DNA of 41,739 nucleotides from Gammaproteobacteria bacterium (GTDB lineage Bacteria; Pseudomonadota; Gammaproteobacteria; Steroidobacterales; Foliamicaceae), in NCBI GenBank assembly GCA_028821145.1, contig JAPPHC010000069.1:698-42436 (forward strand), in the 5' to 3' direction. A program made the position numbers and the translations under genes. Below the pieces are notes generated by a model that was not told the origin of the DNA, ran no database searches, and saw nothing but the letters and a program-made list of their open reading frames with translations. Shown here one piece after another: positions 31,216 through 38,453 of the stretch (its first letter is position 1; each line of letters opens with the position of its first letter).

Positions 31216-32417
31216 TGACTCCCGTGGATCTGTTGCGCCTGGCATTGCGCGCGCTGTCCATGCACCGGCTGCGCACGCTGCTGACCGCTCTCGGCACCGG
31301 AATCGGCGTGGCCGCCGTGATTTTGCTGACGTCCATCGGCGAGGGCATGTATGACTTCATGGAGACCGAAGCCACGCGCTTCGGAACGCATTTCCTGGTC
31401 ATCACGCCCGGGAAGACCGTAACCATCGGCGGACCCCCCGGGCTGAACACCAATACGGTGCGTCCGCTGACCCTGGACGATGCGCTGGCGATCGGGCGAC
31501 TGAGTTCGGTCAAGGCCGTTGCCCCCGCCGTCATGGGATTTGCGGAAGCGGAACGCGAGGGCATCAAGCGCGACGTGACGGTGCTGGGGACCGGCCCCGA
31601 CCTGCCCGAGATATTCACGCTGGAAGTCGCGTCGGGCCGTTTCCTGCCGAAGGAAGACTTCGAGGCCTCGCGACCGCTTGCGGTGCTGGGCAGCGAAATG
31701 AAGAACCGACTGTTCGGACCGGACAACGCGCTCGGAGCCTACATCCGCGTCGCCGGTCAGCGCTTCCGTGTGGTCGGGGTTCTTGCCGATGCCGGCACCA
31801 TGGTCGGCTTCGACATGAACGACATCATCTTCGTGCCGGTCAGGCACACGATGGAAATCTACAACATGCTGGGCGTGCAGGAAGTGGACGTGCGCTACGA
31901 CGAAAACAGGCCGGCCAGCGAAGTGGAGGGCGACATCTCGCGCCTGCTGATCGCGCGGCACGGTTCGGAAGACTTTACGATCACCACCCAGGACCAGATG
32001 CTCAGCACCATGCGGGTGATTCTGAGCACGATTACTTCGGCGGTCGCGGCGCTGGGCGGCATATCGCTGGTAGTGGGTGGCGTGGGCATCTTCACGATCA
32101 TGACCATCTCGGTCCAGGAGCGCATCTTCGAGATCGGCCTGTTCCGCTCGCTGGGCGCCCGCCGCCGCGAGGTACGCCGCCTGTTCATGGCCGAAGCGCT
32201 TGCGCTTGGAGCTGCCGGCGGCCTGCTCGGACTGGCCCTGGGCCAGGGCGCGGCCTGGTTGCTGGCGGCGATATTCCCGGTGATCCCGGTCAGTATTTCG
32301 GTGGCCTATACCATTGCAGCCCTGATGATCGCGGTGCTGATCGGAATCCTGGCGGGCGTGGCGCCCGCCGTGCGCGCGGCGCGCATGAATCCCGTTCTTG
32401 CGCTGCGCGCCGAATAA
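31215..32417 (+). CDS. ABC exporter permease, MacB/FtsX type (second copy)
   Basis: The 400-residue paralogue of the preceding permease shares the same layout (LLTALGTGIGVAAVILLTSIGEGM helix, periplasmic domain with DFEASRPLAVLGSEM, C-terminal QERIFEIGLFRSLGARRREV and MNPVLALRAE). Two different permeases plus one ATPase and one adaptor suggest a heterodimeric MacAB-type exporter. The start is ATG 31215, sharing its first base with the previous stop codon. The cargo is unknown. Confidence 0.9.
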   Translation: MTPVDLLRLALRALSMHRLRTLLTALGTGIGVAAVILLTSIGEGMYDFMETEATRFGTHFLVITPGKTVTIGGPPGLNTNTVRPLTLDDALAIGRLSSVKAVAPAVMGFAEAEREGIKRDVTVLGTGPDLPEIFTLEVASGRFLPKEDFEASRPLAVLGSEMKNRLFGPDNALGAYIRVAGQRFRVVGVLADAGTMVGFDMNDIIFVPVRHTMEIYNMLGVQEVDVRYDENRPASEVEGDISRLLIARHGSEDFTITTQDQMLSTMRVILSTITSAVAALGGISLVVGGVGIFTIMTISVQERIFEIGLFRSLGARRREVRRLFMAEALALGAAGGLLGLALGQGAAWLLAAIFPVIPVSISVAYTIAALMIAVLIGILAGVAPAVRAARMNPVLALRAE

Positions 32418-32446
32418 TCCCCGATTTACACAAGAGGAGCTGCAAC

Positions 32447-33145
32447 TTGATTGATCTCTACTACTGGCCGACGCCCAACGGCTTCAAGATCGCCATCATG
32501 CTCGAGGAGTGCGGGCTGCCGTACGACATCAAGCCGGTAAACATCGGCGCGGGCGATCAGTTCACGCCCGAGTTCCTGGCGCTGAACCCGAACCACCGGA
32601 TGCCCGTGATCGTGGATAACGACGCGCCGGGCGGTCCGCTTTCGGTGTTCGAGTCGGGCGCCATCCTGGTCTATCTGGCCGACAAAACCGGGCGCTTCCT
32701 GCCCACCGACACGCACGGTCGCTTCGACGCGATGCAATGGCTGTTCTGGCAGATGGCCGGACTGGGGCCCATGGCCGGCCAGGCGGGGCACTTCCTGATT
32801 TACCAGGAAGGCAAGCACGAATACGCGACCGAGCGCTACACGAACGAGTACGGGCGCCTGCTGGCGGTCATGGAGCGCAGGCTCAGGGACCGCGACTACC
32901 TTGCCGGCGACTATTCGATCGCGGACATGGCCTGCTATCCCTGGGTGGCGCCGTACGAGAGGCTCGGCCAGGGCGTGGACGAATTGCCCGGTGTGGCCGC
33001 CTGGATTGGAAGGCTGGGCGCGCGGCCGGCCGTCAAGCGCGGCATGGAAGTCGGCAAGGAACTGCGGTCCGACCAGCCGCTGACGGAGGAGCAGCGCAAG
33101 ATGCTTTATGGTCAAACCGCAAAGAAGACGCTGGAGAAGGCATGA
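32447..33145 (+). CDS. Glutathione S-transferase family protein, YfcG-like
   Basis: The 232-residue protein has the thioredoxin-fold N-domain with WPTPNGFKIAIMLEE, RMPVIVDND before the cis-Pro, and FESGAILVYLADKTG, followed by the all-helical C-domain (YTNEYGRLLAVMERRL, DYSIADMACYPWV). TPNG at the start of helix 1 matches YfcG/Ure2p-like disulfide-bond reductases, which lack the classical Tyr or Ser. The start is TTG 32447 with AGAGGAG 7 bases upstream. The stop overlaps the second GST start as ATGA. Confidence 0.9.
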   Translation: MIDLYYWPTPNGFKIAIMLEECGLPYDIKPVNIGAGDQFTPEFLALNPNHRMPVIVDNDAPGGPLSVFESGAILVYLADKTGRFLPTDTHGRFDAMQWLFWQMAGLGPMAGQAGHFLIYQEGKHEYATERYTNEYGRLLAVMERRLRDRDYLAGDYSIADMACYPWVAPYERLGQGVDELPGVAAWIGRLGARPAVKRGMEVGKELRSDQPLTEEQRKMLYGQTAKKTLEKA

Positions 33146-33789
33146 AGCTGTACGACTACGCCTATGCGCCAAACCCCCGGCGGGTGCACATTTTTCTGGC
33201 CGAGAAGGGCCTGGACATGGAGCGCGTGGAGATCGACCTGACGAAGAAGCAGCAGTTGACCCCCGAATACCAGGAAGTCAATCCGCTGTGCCAGGTTCCG
33301 GTGCTCGAGACTGACGACGGCACGCGCATCAGCGAGTGCCTGGCGATCTGCCACTACCTGGAGGACCTGCACCCGGAACCGAACCTGTTCGGGGCCGGTC
33401 GCGACGAGCGCGCGCAGGTGCTGATGTGGAACCACATCGTCGAACAGGAAGGCATGCCCGGGCTCGCCGAAGCCCTGCGCAACAGGATCAACAACTTCAG
33501 GGACCATGCGTTGCCGGGTCCCGTGGCCTATGCCCAGCTTCCCGAGCTGGTGGAGCGGGGCCGCAAGCGCGCGCGGCATTTCCTGGACTTCATGGACCGC
33601 CGGCTGACCGGCCGCGAGTACCTGGCGCTGGACCGTTTCACGATCGCCGACATCACGCTGCGGGTGGCCGTTGACATGGCGGCGCGCATGGCCGGCAGGT
33701 TCGATCTCACCGTGCTGGAGGACCGTGCAGCGCTGGCAGCCTGGCACGCTCGCGTATCCGAACGCCCCAGCCTAAGGAACGGCGCCTGA
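33142..33789 (+). CDS. Glutathione S-transferase family protein
   Basis: The 215-residue protein starts with MKLYDYAYAPNPRRVHIFLAEKG, then the GSH-binding CQVPVLETDDG with cis-Pro and ISECLAICHYLED. The C-domain has REYLALDRFTIADITLRVAVD, the capping N-box-like motif. In place of a typical Cys or Ser nucleophile it has P-N-P near residues 10-12, so the catalytic residue is uncertain. The start overlaps the previous GST stop by 4 bases, and plsY follows 6 bases later, so these are probably one transcript. Confidence 0.88.
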   Translation: MKLYDYAYAPNPRRVHIFLAEKGLDMERVEIDLTKKQQLTPEYQEVNPLCQVPVLETDDGTRISECLAICHYLEDLHPEPNLFGAGRDERAQVLMWNHIVEQEGMPGLAEALRNRINNFRDHALPGPVAYAQLPELVERGRKRARHFLDFMDRRLTGREYLALDRFTIADITLRVAVDMAARMAGRFDLTVLEDRAALAAWHARVSERPSLRNGA

Positions 33790-33795
33790 GCCTTC

Positions 33796-34446
33796 ATGCT
33801 TGAACTCGGCCTCTCCCTCGTCTTCGCCTACCTGATCGGCTCGATCAACTTCAGCCTGGCGCTCGGCAAACTCCGGAACCTGGACGTTCGCGAGACGGGC
33901 AGCGGCAACGCCGGCGCCACCAATGCCCTGCGCGCCGCCGGTTTCTGGTTTGCCCTGACGGTAATGATCGGCGACGTGGGCAAGGCGATCGTGGCGGTGG
34001 GCCCGCTCGCCACGCTGGCCTACTCGTTTGCCGACGAACCGACGTTTTCACTGGCCTGGGTCCAGGTGGCCGCGGGAGCGTCCGTTACCGCGGCGCATTG
34101 CTATCCGCTGTGGCACGAGTTTCGGGGCGGCAAGGGATTCGCCGCGCTGCTCGGCTCGTACCTGGTGCTGCACGCACCGCTGGTGGGCGCGGTGCTGGCC
34201 GTTTGGGTGCTGGTGATGATCTTCAGCGGCTACGTGGGACTGGCAACCATGGCGGCAGCCGTTTCGGCCCCGGTATTTCTTGCATTCTTCATGCCCGGGG
34301 CACCGCCGGAACTCTTCTGGCTGGCGGCCGCGGCGGGTGCGTTTACGGTGTTGACGCACCGCGACAACATCCGCAACCTGCTCGACGGATCGGAACATTG
34401 TTTCACGAAGGTGCGGGTCGATCACTGGTTCAAGAGCGGCGGGTAG
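33796..34446 (+). CDS. plsY: Acyl-phosphate:glycerol-3-phosphate acyltransferase
   Basis: The 216-residue inner-membrane enzyme transfers an acyl group from acyl-phosphate to glycerol-3-phosphate to start phospholipid synthesis. It has YLIGSINFSLALGK, the conserved GSGNAGATNALR, GDVGKAIVAV, the phosphate-loop HCYPLWHEFRGGKGFA and LTHRDNIRNLLDGSE. The length is typical (about 200-220). The ATG at 33796 lies 6 bases after the GST stop. The birA frame begins inside its last 50 bases. Confidence 0.94.
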   Translation: MLELGLSLVFAYLIGSINFSLALGKLRNLDVRETGSGNAGATNALRAAGFWFALTVMIGDVGKAIVAVGPLATLAYSFADEPTFSLAWVQVAAGASVTAAHCYPLWHEFRGGKGFAALLGSYLVLHAPLVGAVLAVWVLVMIFSGYVGLATMAAAVSAPVFLAFFMPGAPPELFWLAAAAGAFTVLTHRDNIRNLLDGSEHCFTKVRVDHWFKSGG

Positions 34447-35249
34447 GGCCTTACGTCCTGTACGACCGGCGCGCACTGCTGGGAGCGCTCGATCCGGTAC
34501 TCCTCCGGCGAATCAGTCTGCTCGAAATACACGATTCGCTGCCGTCCACCAACGGGCGTTTGCTTCAGGTTCCGGAAACACCGACTGCCGGCAGCCTGGC
34601 GGTATGCCTCGCCGGCCATCAGAGCGCCGGGCGGGGGCGGAACGGAAAGCGTTGGCATTCGCCGGATGGCGCCGGTTTGCTGCTCAGCGTGAGCCGAACC
34701 GCGCCAAAACCCCCGGACGGCTCGCTTGCCCTGGCGCTGGGCGTCGCGATTGCCGAGGGCCTGGAGACCTTCGTATCCAACCGCGTGGAATTGAAATGGC
34801 CCAACGACCTGGTCGCGCAAGACCGCAAGCTGGGCGGCATCCTGGTCGAGACCACCACGCAGGGCGAAGCCGAATGCCGCGTCGTGGCGGGCCTGGGCGT
34901 CAATATCCGGGTAAGTGAAGAACAGCGTGAGCTGGTTACCGGAGAAGGCGGCATGCAACCGGCCGGTCTTTCGGAACTCAATCTGCGGAGAGCCCTCGAG
35001 TACAACGACCTGGCCGTCGCCATGATCGCGGCGATTGCAAATGTCCTGGATTCGCATCCCGTCGAAGGGTTCGGCCGCTGGTCGGACGGCTGGAAGCGGC
35101 GCGACTGGCTTGCGGGAAAGCGAATCGAGGCACGGAGCGGCGCGGATACGCACGTGGGAGCGGCCGCCGGTGTCGATTCATCGGGCGCCCTGCTGCTCAG
35201 GGAATCCGGCGGCGAGCGGCGCATCGTGTCGGCGGAGATCCGCTTGTGA
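34398..35249 (+). CDS. birA: Biotin-[acetyl-CoA-carboxylase] ligase lacking the HTH domain
   Basis: The ligase attaches biotin to the biotin carboxyl carrier protein. Core motifs are all present: LLEIHDSLPSTNGRLL, the biotin-AMP loop GRGRNGKRWHSP, ELKWPNDLV, KLGGILVET and GLGVNIRV. Only about 20 residues precede the core (YVLYDRRALLGALDP), which look like the end of the wing of the BirA helix-turn-helix domain; the rest of that domain is absent. So this BirA probably does not repress bio genes. No ATG or GTG is available: TTG 34398 (overlapping plsY by 49 bases) or a CTG near 34458 are the only candidates. The stop overlaps coaX as GTGA. Confidence 0.88.
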   Translation: MFHEGAGRSLVQERRVGPYVLYDRRALLGALDPVLLRRISLLEIHDSLPSTNGRLLQVPETPTAGSLAVCLAGHQSAGRGRNGKRWHSPDGAGLLLSVSRTAPKPPDGSLALALGVAIAEGLETFVSNRVELKWPNDLVAQDRKLGGILVETTTQGEAECRVVAGLGVNIRVSEEQRELVTGEGGMQPAGLSELNLRRALEYNDLAVAMIAAIANVLDSHPVEGFGRWSDGWKRRDWLAGKRIEARSGADTHVGAAAGVDSSGALLLRESGGERRIVSAEIRL

Positions 35250-36034
35250 ACGCCGCCTCTTCACGTGTCCTCCTGATCGATATGGGAAACACGCGGATCA
35301 AGTGGGCCTGGCTGCCCGGCGACGGGGTGGAACCTGAAGGCGCGGGCGCCGCGCGCACCGGCGACGGGCTGTCCGGCCTGCCGTTTCTGGGCGCCAGGGA
35401 TGCGATAACCGGCGCGGTGGCCTGCAACGTCGCGGGGATCGAACTCGGGCGCAAGCTTGCCGGACTGGTGCGGGAACGACTGGACGTCGAACTCGTGTTC
35501 GTGCAGGCGCAAGCCTCCGCCTGCGGCGTCACCGCCGCCTACGCCAACCCCCTGAACCTGGGCGCGGACCGCTGGGCGGCGCTGATCGGCGCCCACGCGC
35601 TGGGTCCCGCCGACTATTGCATCGTCGACGCGGGAAGCACCGTGACCATGGACCTGCTGCTGGCCGACGGCCGGCATCTCGGCGGCTACATCGCGCCCGG
35701 CCGGGAAATGAGCCTGGCCGCAATGGCGAAGGGAACGGCGGAACTCGCCTCGAGGCTCAGGGACCATGCCGGCCGGCCAGACGATCTCGCACCCGGCACC
35801 GACAGCGCCGAAGCCATGGAAAAGGGAACGCTGGCGGCGCAATTGGGAATGATCCGCTCGGGCATGGAAAGGCTGGCAAGCGAGGGAGGGGGTTCGCCTG
35901 TGCTGCTCCTGACCGGCGGAGGCGCCGACGCGCTGATCGCCACGGACGAACTGCCGGAAGCGCGAATGGCCCCGGACCTGGTGCTACGCGGGCTGGCCGC
36001 GCTCGCGTTAGAATTGCGCGTCAGGCCGGAATAG
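35246..36034 (+). CDS. coaX: Type III pantothenate kinase
   Basis: The 262-residue ASKHA-fold kinase phosphorylates pantothenate, the first step of coenzyme A synthesis. Motifs are DMGNTRIKWAW (phosphate 1), GADRWAALIGAHA, CIVDAGSTVTMDLL (phosphate 2), GGYIAPGREMSLAAM and LLTGGGADAL (adenosine). The start is GTG 35246, coupled to birA. The stop (36032-36034) lies 10 bases inside the downstream tRNA-Thr gene, so RNase P cutting at the tRNA 5' end would remove the coaX stop codon from read-through transcripts. Confidence 0.94.
   Translation: MNAASSRVLLIDMGNTRIKWAWLPGDGVEPEGAGAARTGDGLSGLPFLGARDAITGAVACNVAGIELGRKLAGLVRERLDVELVFVQAQASACGVTAAYANPLNLGADRWAALIGAHALGPADYCIVDAGSTVTMDLLLADGRHLGGYIAPGREMSLAAMAKGTAELASRLRDHAGRPDDLAPGTDSAEAMEKGTLAAQLGMIRSGMERLASEGGGSPVLLLTGGGADALIATDELPEARMAPDLVLRGLAALALELRVRPE
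36009..36014 (+). promoter_or_regulatory. Possible -10 box for tRNA-Thr
   Basis: TAGAAT within the end of coaX lies 10 bases before the mature tRNA-Thr 5' end. It would give the tRNA pair a promoter independent of the birA-coaX transcript. The -35 region is weak. Confidence 0.4.
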
Positions 36035-36100
36035 CTCAACTGGTAGAGCACCCGCCTTGTAAGCGGAAGGTTGCGGGTTCAAGTCCCTCTTCCGGCACCA
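36025..36100 (+). tRNA. tRNA-Thr(TGT)
   Basis: The cloverleaf is complete: acceptor GCCGGAA/TTCCGGC, D arm GCTC/GAGC, anticodon loop CTTGTAA (anticodon TGT, codon ACA), T loop TTCAAGT and encoded CCA. There is a C-A mismatch at the top of the anticodon stem and a C-T mismatch in the T stem, both mild. Its first 10 bases overlap the end of coaX. Confidence 0.94.
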
Positions 36101-36102
36101 GT

Positions 36103-36179
36103 GGTGATGTAGCTCAGCTGGTTAGAGCGGCGGACTCATAACCCGCAGGTCGGTGGTTCAAGCCCACCCATCACCACCA
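36103..36179 (+). tRNA. tRNA-Met(CAT), elongator (or Ile2)
   Basis: The acceptor GGTGATG/CATCACC, D arm GCTC/GAGC, anticodon loop CTCATAA, T arm GGTGG/CCACC and encoded CCA are all present. The acceptor starts with a paired G, so this is not the initiator. CAT could be elongator Met or lysidine-modified Ile; the sequence alone does not decide. It lies 2 bases after tRNA-Thr. Confidence 0.92.
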
Positions 36180-36196
36180 CTTTTCGCTGCGGCGCG

Positions 36197-37237
36197 CTAC
36201 GTCACCCGGATGACGATCTTGCCGATCTTCTCGCCGCTTTGCATGTACTCGATCGCGTCGTAGACGTCGTCCCAGTCGAAGACGCGGTCGATGACGGGTT
36301 TGATGTCGTTGCGGACCATGGCCCGGATGAGGTCCGTGAACATGCGCCGGCTGCCGACGATGATGCCCCGCACGGTGAGGTTCTTGAGAATGAGGTTCGG
36401 CAGTTTCGTCAGGACCGGAGGCTCCTGGGGTTCCTGGTTGTGGACCACCGGGTTGGCGCCGATATGCATGATGCGGCCGTTTGAGGCCGCGGCCATCAGG
36501 CAGTTCTCCATTTCGCCTAAACCCACGTTGTTGAGAATGATGTCCGCTCCCTCGCCATCGGTGAGTTCCAAGACTTCCTCGGGCCAGTCCGGACTGGTGC
36601 GGTAGTTCACGCCGAGATCGGCGCCAAGTTCCTTCAGGCGGGCAAGCTTCGCGTCGCTCGATGACGTCATGATGCATCGCGCGCCGAGCATCTTGGCCCA
36701 TTGCATTCCGAACACGGACACGGCGCCGGAACCCAGGGTCAGCACTGTATCGCTGGCCTTGGCCGCGCCCGCCTCCACCACGGCGTTCCAGGCGGTCAGG
36801 CCGGGGCTTTGCAGGGTGCTGGCCTCCTCATAACTCAGGCTGTCGGGCAGCCTGATCAGCGCTGCCGCCGGCACTACGACCTGCTCGGCGAGAAAACCGT
36901 CGAGGGTGGCGGCGTAGTCCTTTTCCGACATGGACGCGTGCCAGTCGCCGTCCAGCCATTGCCAGTAGTGGCTCATGGTCACCCGGTCGCCGACCCGGAC
37001 GTTTTCCACGCCGGCGCCGACCGCGATGATGTCGCCGGCGTTGTCGCTCAGCGGCACGCGGGTGTGAGGCATGACGGTTTTGCCCAGACTGCCGTGCATG
37101 ATGGTGAGGTCGCGGGCGTTGATGCCGGTGGCGCGCACCCGCATGACCGCTTCGCCGTGGCCGGGAACCGGTTCCGGCCGCTCGACTGCATGCAGGGCCA
37201 GGCCCTGGCTGTAGTCCCCTATTTCAAAGACTTTCAT
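36197..37237 (-). CDS. Zinc-free medium-chain dehydrogenase (quinone oxidoreductase-like)
   Basis: The 346-residue NAD(P)-dependent enzyme has an N-terminal GroES-like domain (RVPLSDNAGDIIAVGAGVENVRVGDRV) and a Rossmann domain with LTLGSGAVSVFGMQWAKMLGA. The structural and catalytic zinc Cys/His residues of alcohol dehydrogenases are absent, so it is a quinone-oxidoreductase- or enoyl-reductase-like member. The substrate is unknown. It lies 21 bases downstream of the DUF1838 gene on the same strand, with no Shine-Dalgarno. Its 3' end stops 17 bases from the tRNA-Met gene. Confidence 0.88.
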   Translation of the reverse strand: MKVFEIGDYSQGLALHAVERPEPVPGHGEAVMRVRATGINARDLTIMHGSLGKTVMPHTRVPLSDNAGDIIAVGAGVENVRVGDRVTMSHYWQWLDGDWHASMSEKDYAATLDGFLAEQVVVPAAALIRLPDSLSYEEASTLQSPGLTAWNAVVEAGAAKASDTVLTLGSGAVSVFGMQWAKMLGARCIMTSSSDAKLARLKELGADLGVNYRTSPDWPEEVLELTDGEGADIILNNVGLGEMENCLMAAASNGRIMHIGANPVVHNQEPQEPPVLTKLPNLILKNLTVRGIIVGSRRMFTDLIRAMVRNDIKPVIDRVFDWDDVYDAIEYMQSGEKIGKIVIRVT

Positions 37238-37258
37238 GGAGCGCCCGACGCAGCGCGG

Positions 37259-38158
37259 CTACGACCCGTAGGTGTCCTTGTATTCCTCTATGTAGTCGTG
37301 GTACTCGGTCCAGTTCTCGACGTCGAAGATCTTCGGAGCCTTCAATTCCAGCGACCGCCGGGCCGCGGGCGGCAGCTCGTCGAGGCTGGCCAGCTTGGTG
37401 CCGTAGGCCCGGCCGTAGCTGCGGCCTGCGTGGCCGCCCATGCCGACCCAGGGGCCCCAGCTCACCAGGTTCTGGAACTGGCAGAAGGCCGGCGCGTTGT
37501 CGATGTCGGGATTGGCCACATCCTCGAGTTTTGCGGCGTGGACGAACAGGGAGTCCCAGTAGTGGGTGCGACCCGGGGATTCCTTCGGCCATTCCTCCGG
37601 GTCGAAGGGACTGGGATAGGAAAAATGCGAGGCGACGGGCACGAAGACCATGCCACCGTAGGTTTCCATACGCAGGGTATCGGGATGGACCGTGGCTTCC
37701 GGCGGCGTTTCCACACCGTCGGCACCCATTTTCACGTTCAGGGGACCGCCCAGGAACGTCCAGGGCTCCCTGACTTCTCCCGTAATCGGGTTTTCCCAGG
37801 ATTCCAGCACCTCGTCCGTGTCGAACTTGCAGTAGACGCCGCACTCGAACACCTTGAATGCGTACTGGTTGTCCTCCAGCGGACTGCACTGCGTTACGTT
37901 CAGGTTGTTCATCGTGAACAGCGGTATGAGGTTGCCGTCGTTCATGTAGGCGTAGAGGTGCAGGCGGTAGAACCTGTAGACCGTTTCCTCCGCGGCGGAA
38001 CCCGATACCTTGGCGCGCACGCGGGCGCGCACGGCAGGGTCTTCCAGGTCGAGCGACGGTGACGTTTCGGCCGCGCATCCGGAAAGCACGCCGCCCGTAA
38101 GCGCGGTTCCCGCGCCCGCCAAAATGGCTTCCCGCCGAGTTAACGCAAATTGTCCCAT
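37259..38158 (-). CDS. DUF1838 Tat-exported lipoprotein
   Basis: The 299-residue protein has a twin-arginine start (LTRREAILAGAGTAL) and a lipobox (LSGC) and is therefore probably anchored in the envelope. The DUF1838 core follows: YRFYRLHLYAYMNDGNLIPLFTMNNLN, NPITGE and FLGGPLNVKMGADG. Family members are common in marine gammaproteobacteria, often next to dehydrogenases and amine oxidases; the function is unknown. The start is ATG 38158 with GAGGAGGG 5 bases upstream. It is the first gene of a pair with the quinone-oxidoreductase-like enzyme. Confidence 0.87.
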   Translation of the reverse strand: MGQFALTRREAILAGAGTALTGGVLSGCAAETSPSLDLEDPAVRARVRAKVSGSAAEETVYRFYRLHLYAYMNDGNLIPLFTMNNLNVTQCSPLEDNQYAFKVFECGVYCKFDTDEVLESWENPITGEVREPWTFLGGPLNVKMGADGVETPPEATVHPDTLRMETYGGMVFVPVASHFSYPSPFDPEEWPKESPGRTHYWDSLFVHAAKLEDVANPDIDNAPAFCQFQNLVSWGPWVGMGGHAGRSYGRAYGTKLASLDELPPAARRSLELKAPKIFDVENWTEYHDYIEEYKDTYGS

Positions 38159-38224
38159 TTGTCCCTCCTCTCCCGATTTTGTGGCATGCCCATGGGGTGG
38201 GGAGGGATGATAGCGCGGCTCTAT

Positions 38225-38252
38225 CGAGGGCGAGACGCCCTCGCGCCCAGGG
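38225..38252. repeat. REP-like palindrome, copy 4 (intergenic)
   Basis: CGAGGGCG-AGA-CGCCCTCG (38225-38243) is a perfect 8-base stem, followed by the conserved CGCCCAGG flank. Read with copy 3 in reverse (CGAAGGCGAGACGCCTTCG...CCCAGG), the match extends over about 27 bases. It sits between the PCP_red-like gene stop and the DUF1838 start, and could serve as a 3' stem for the transcript. Confidence 0.8.
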
Positions 38253-38453
38253 CTACTTCATCGGGTTGTTCTCGTCCATGAACGCGCCGTCGATCAGGGC
38301 GACGCCCTTTTCCTTGGCCTTGGCGATCATGGACTTCAGCGCCACACCGCGGACGAAGCCGGGAATGCGCTCGATATAAGGCGCCGCATCCGGCGCGAAC
38401 TTCACTTCGTCGTCGATCTCGTTGGCTTCCGCCAGAGCGTTTTCATCGGACAT
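38253..38453 (-). CDS. Small PCP_red-domain-like protein
   Basis: The 66-residue protein consists almost only of a stretch resembling the C-terminal domain of light-independent protochlorophyllide reductase subunit B (PCP_red): FAPDAAPYIERIPGFVRG followed by KSMIAKAKEKGVALID. In other proteins this helical domain is also found alone or fused to unrelated enzymes; its role is not known. ATG 38453 with GGAGGTGA upstream is a strong start. Its first 11 bases overlap the end of the DUF1015 gene, so it is coupled to that gene and the amine oxidase. Confidence 0.7.
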   Translation of the reverse strand: MSDENALAEANEIDDEVKFAPDAAPYIERIPGFVRGVALKSMIAKAKEKGVALIDGAFMDENNPMK

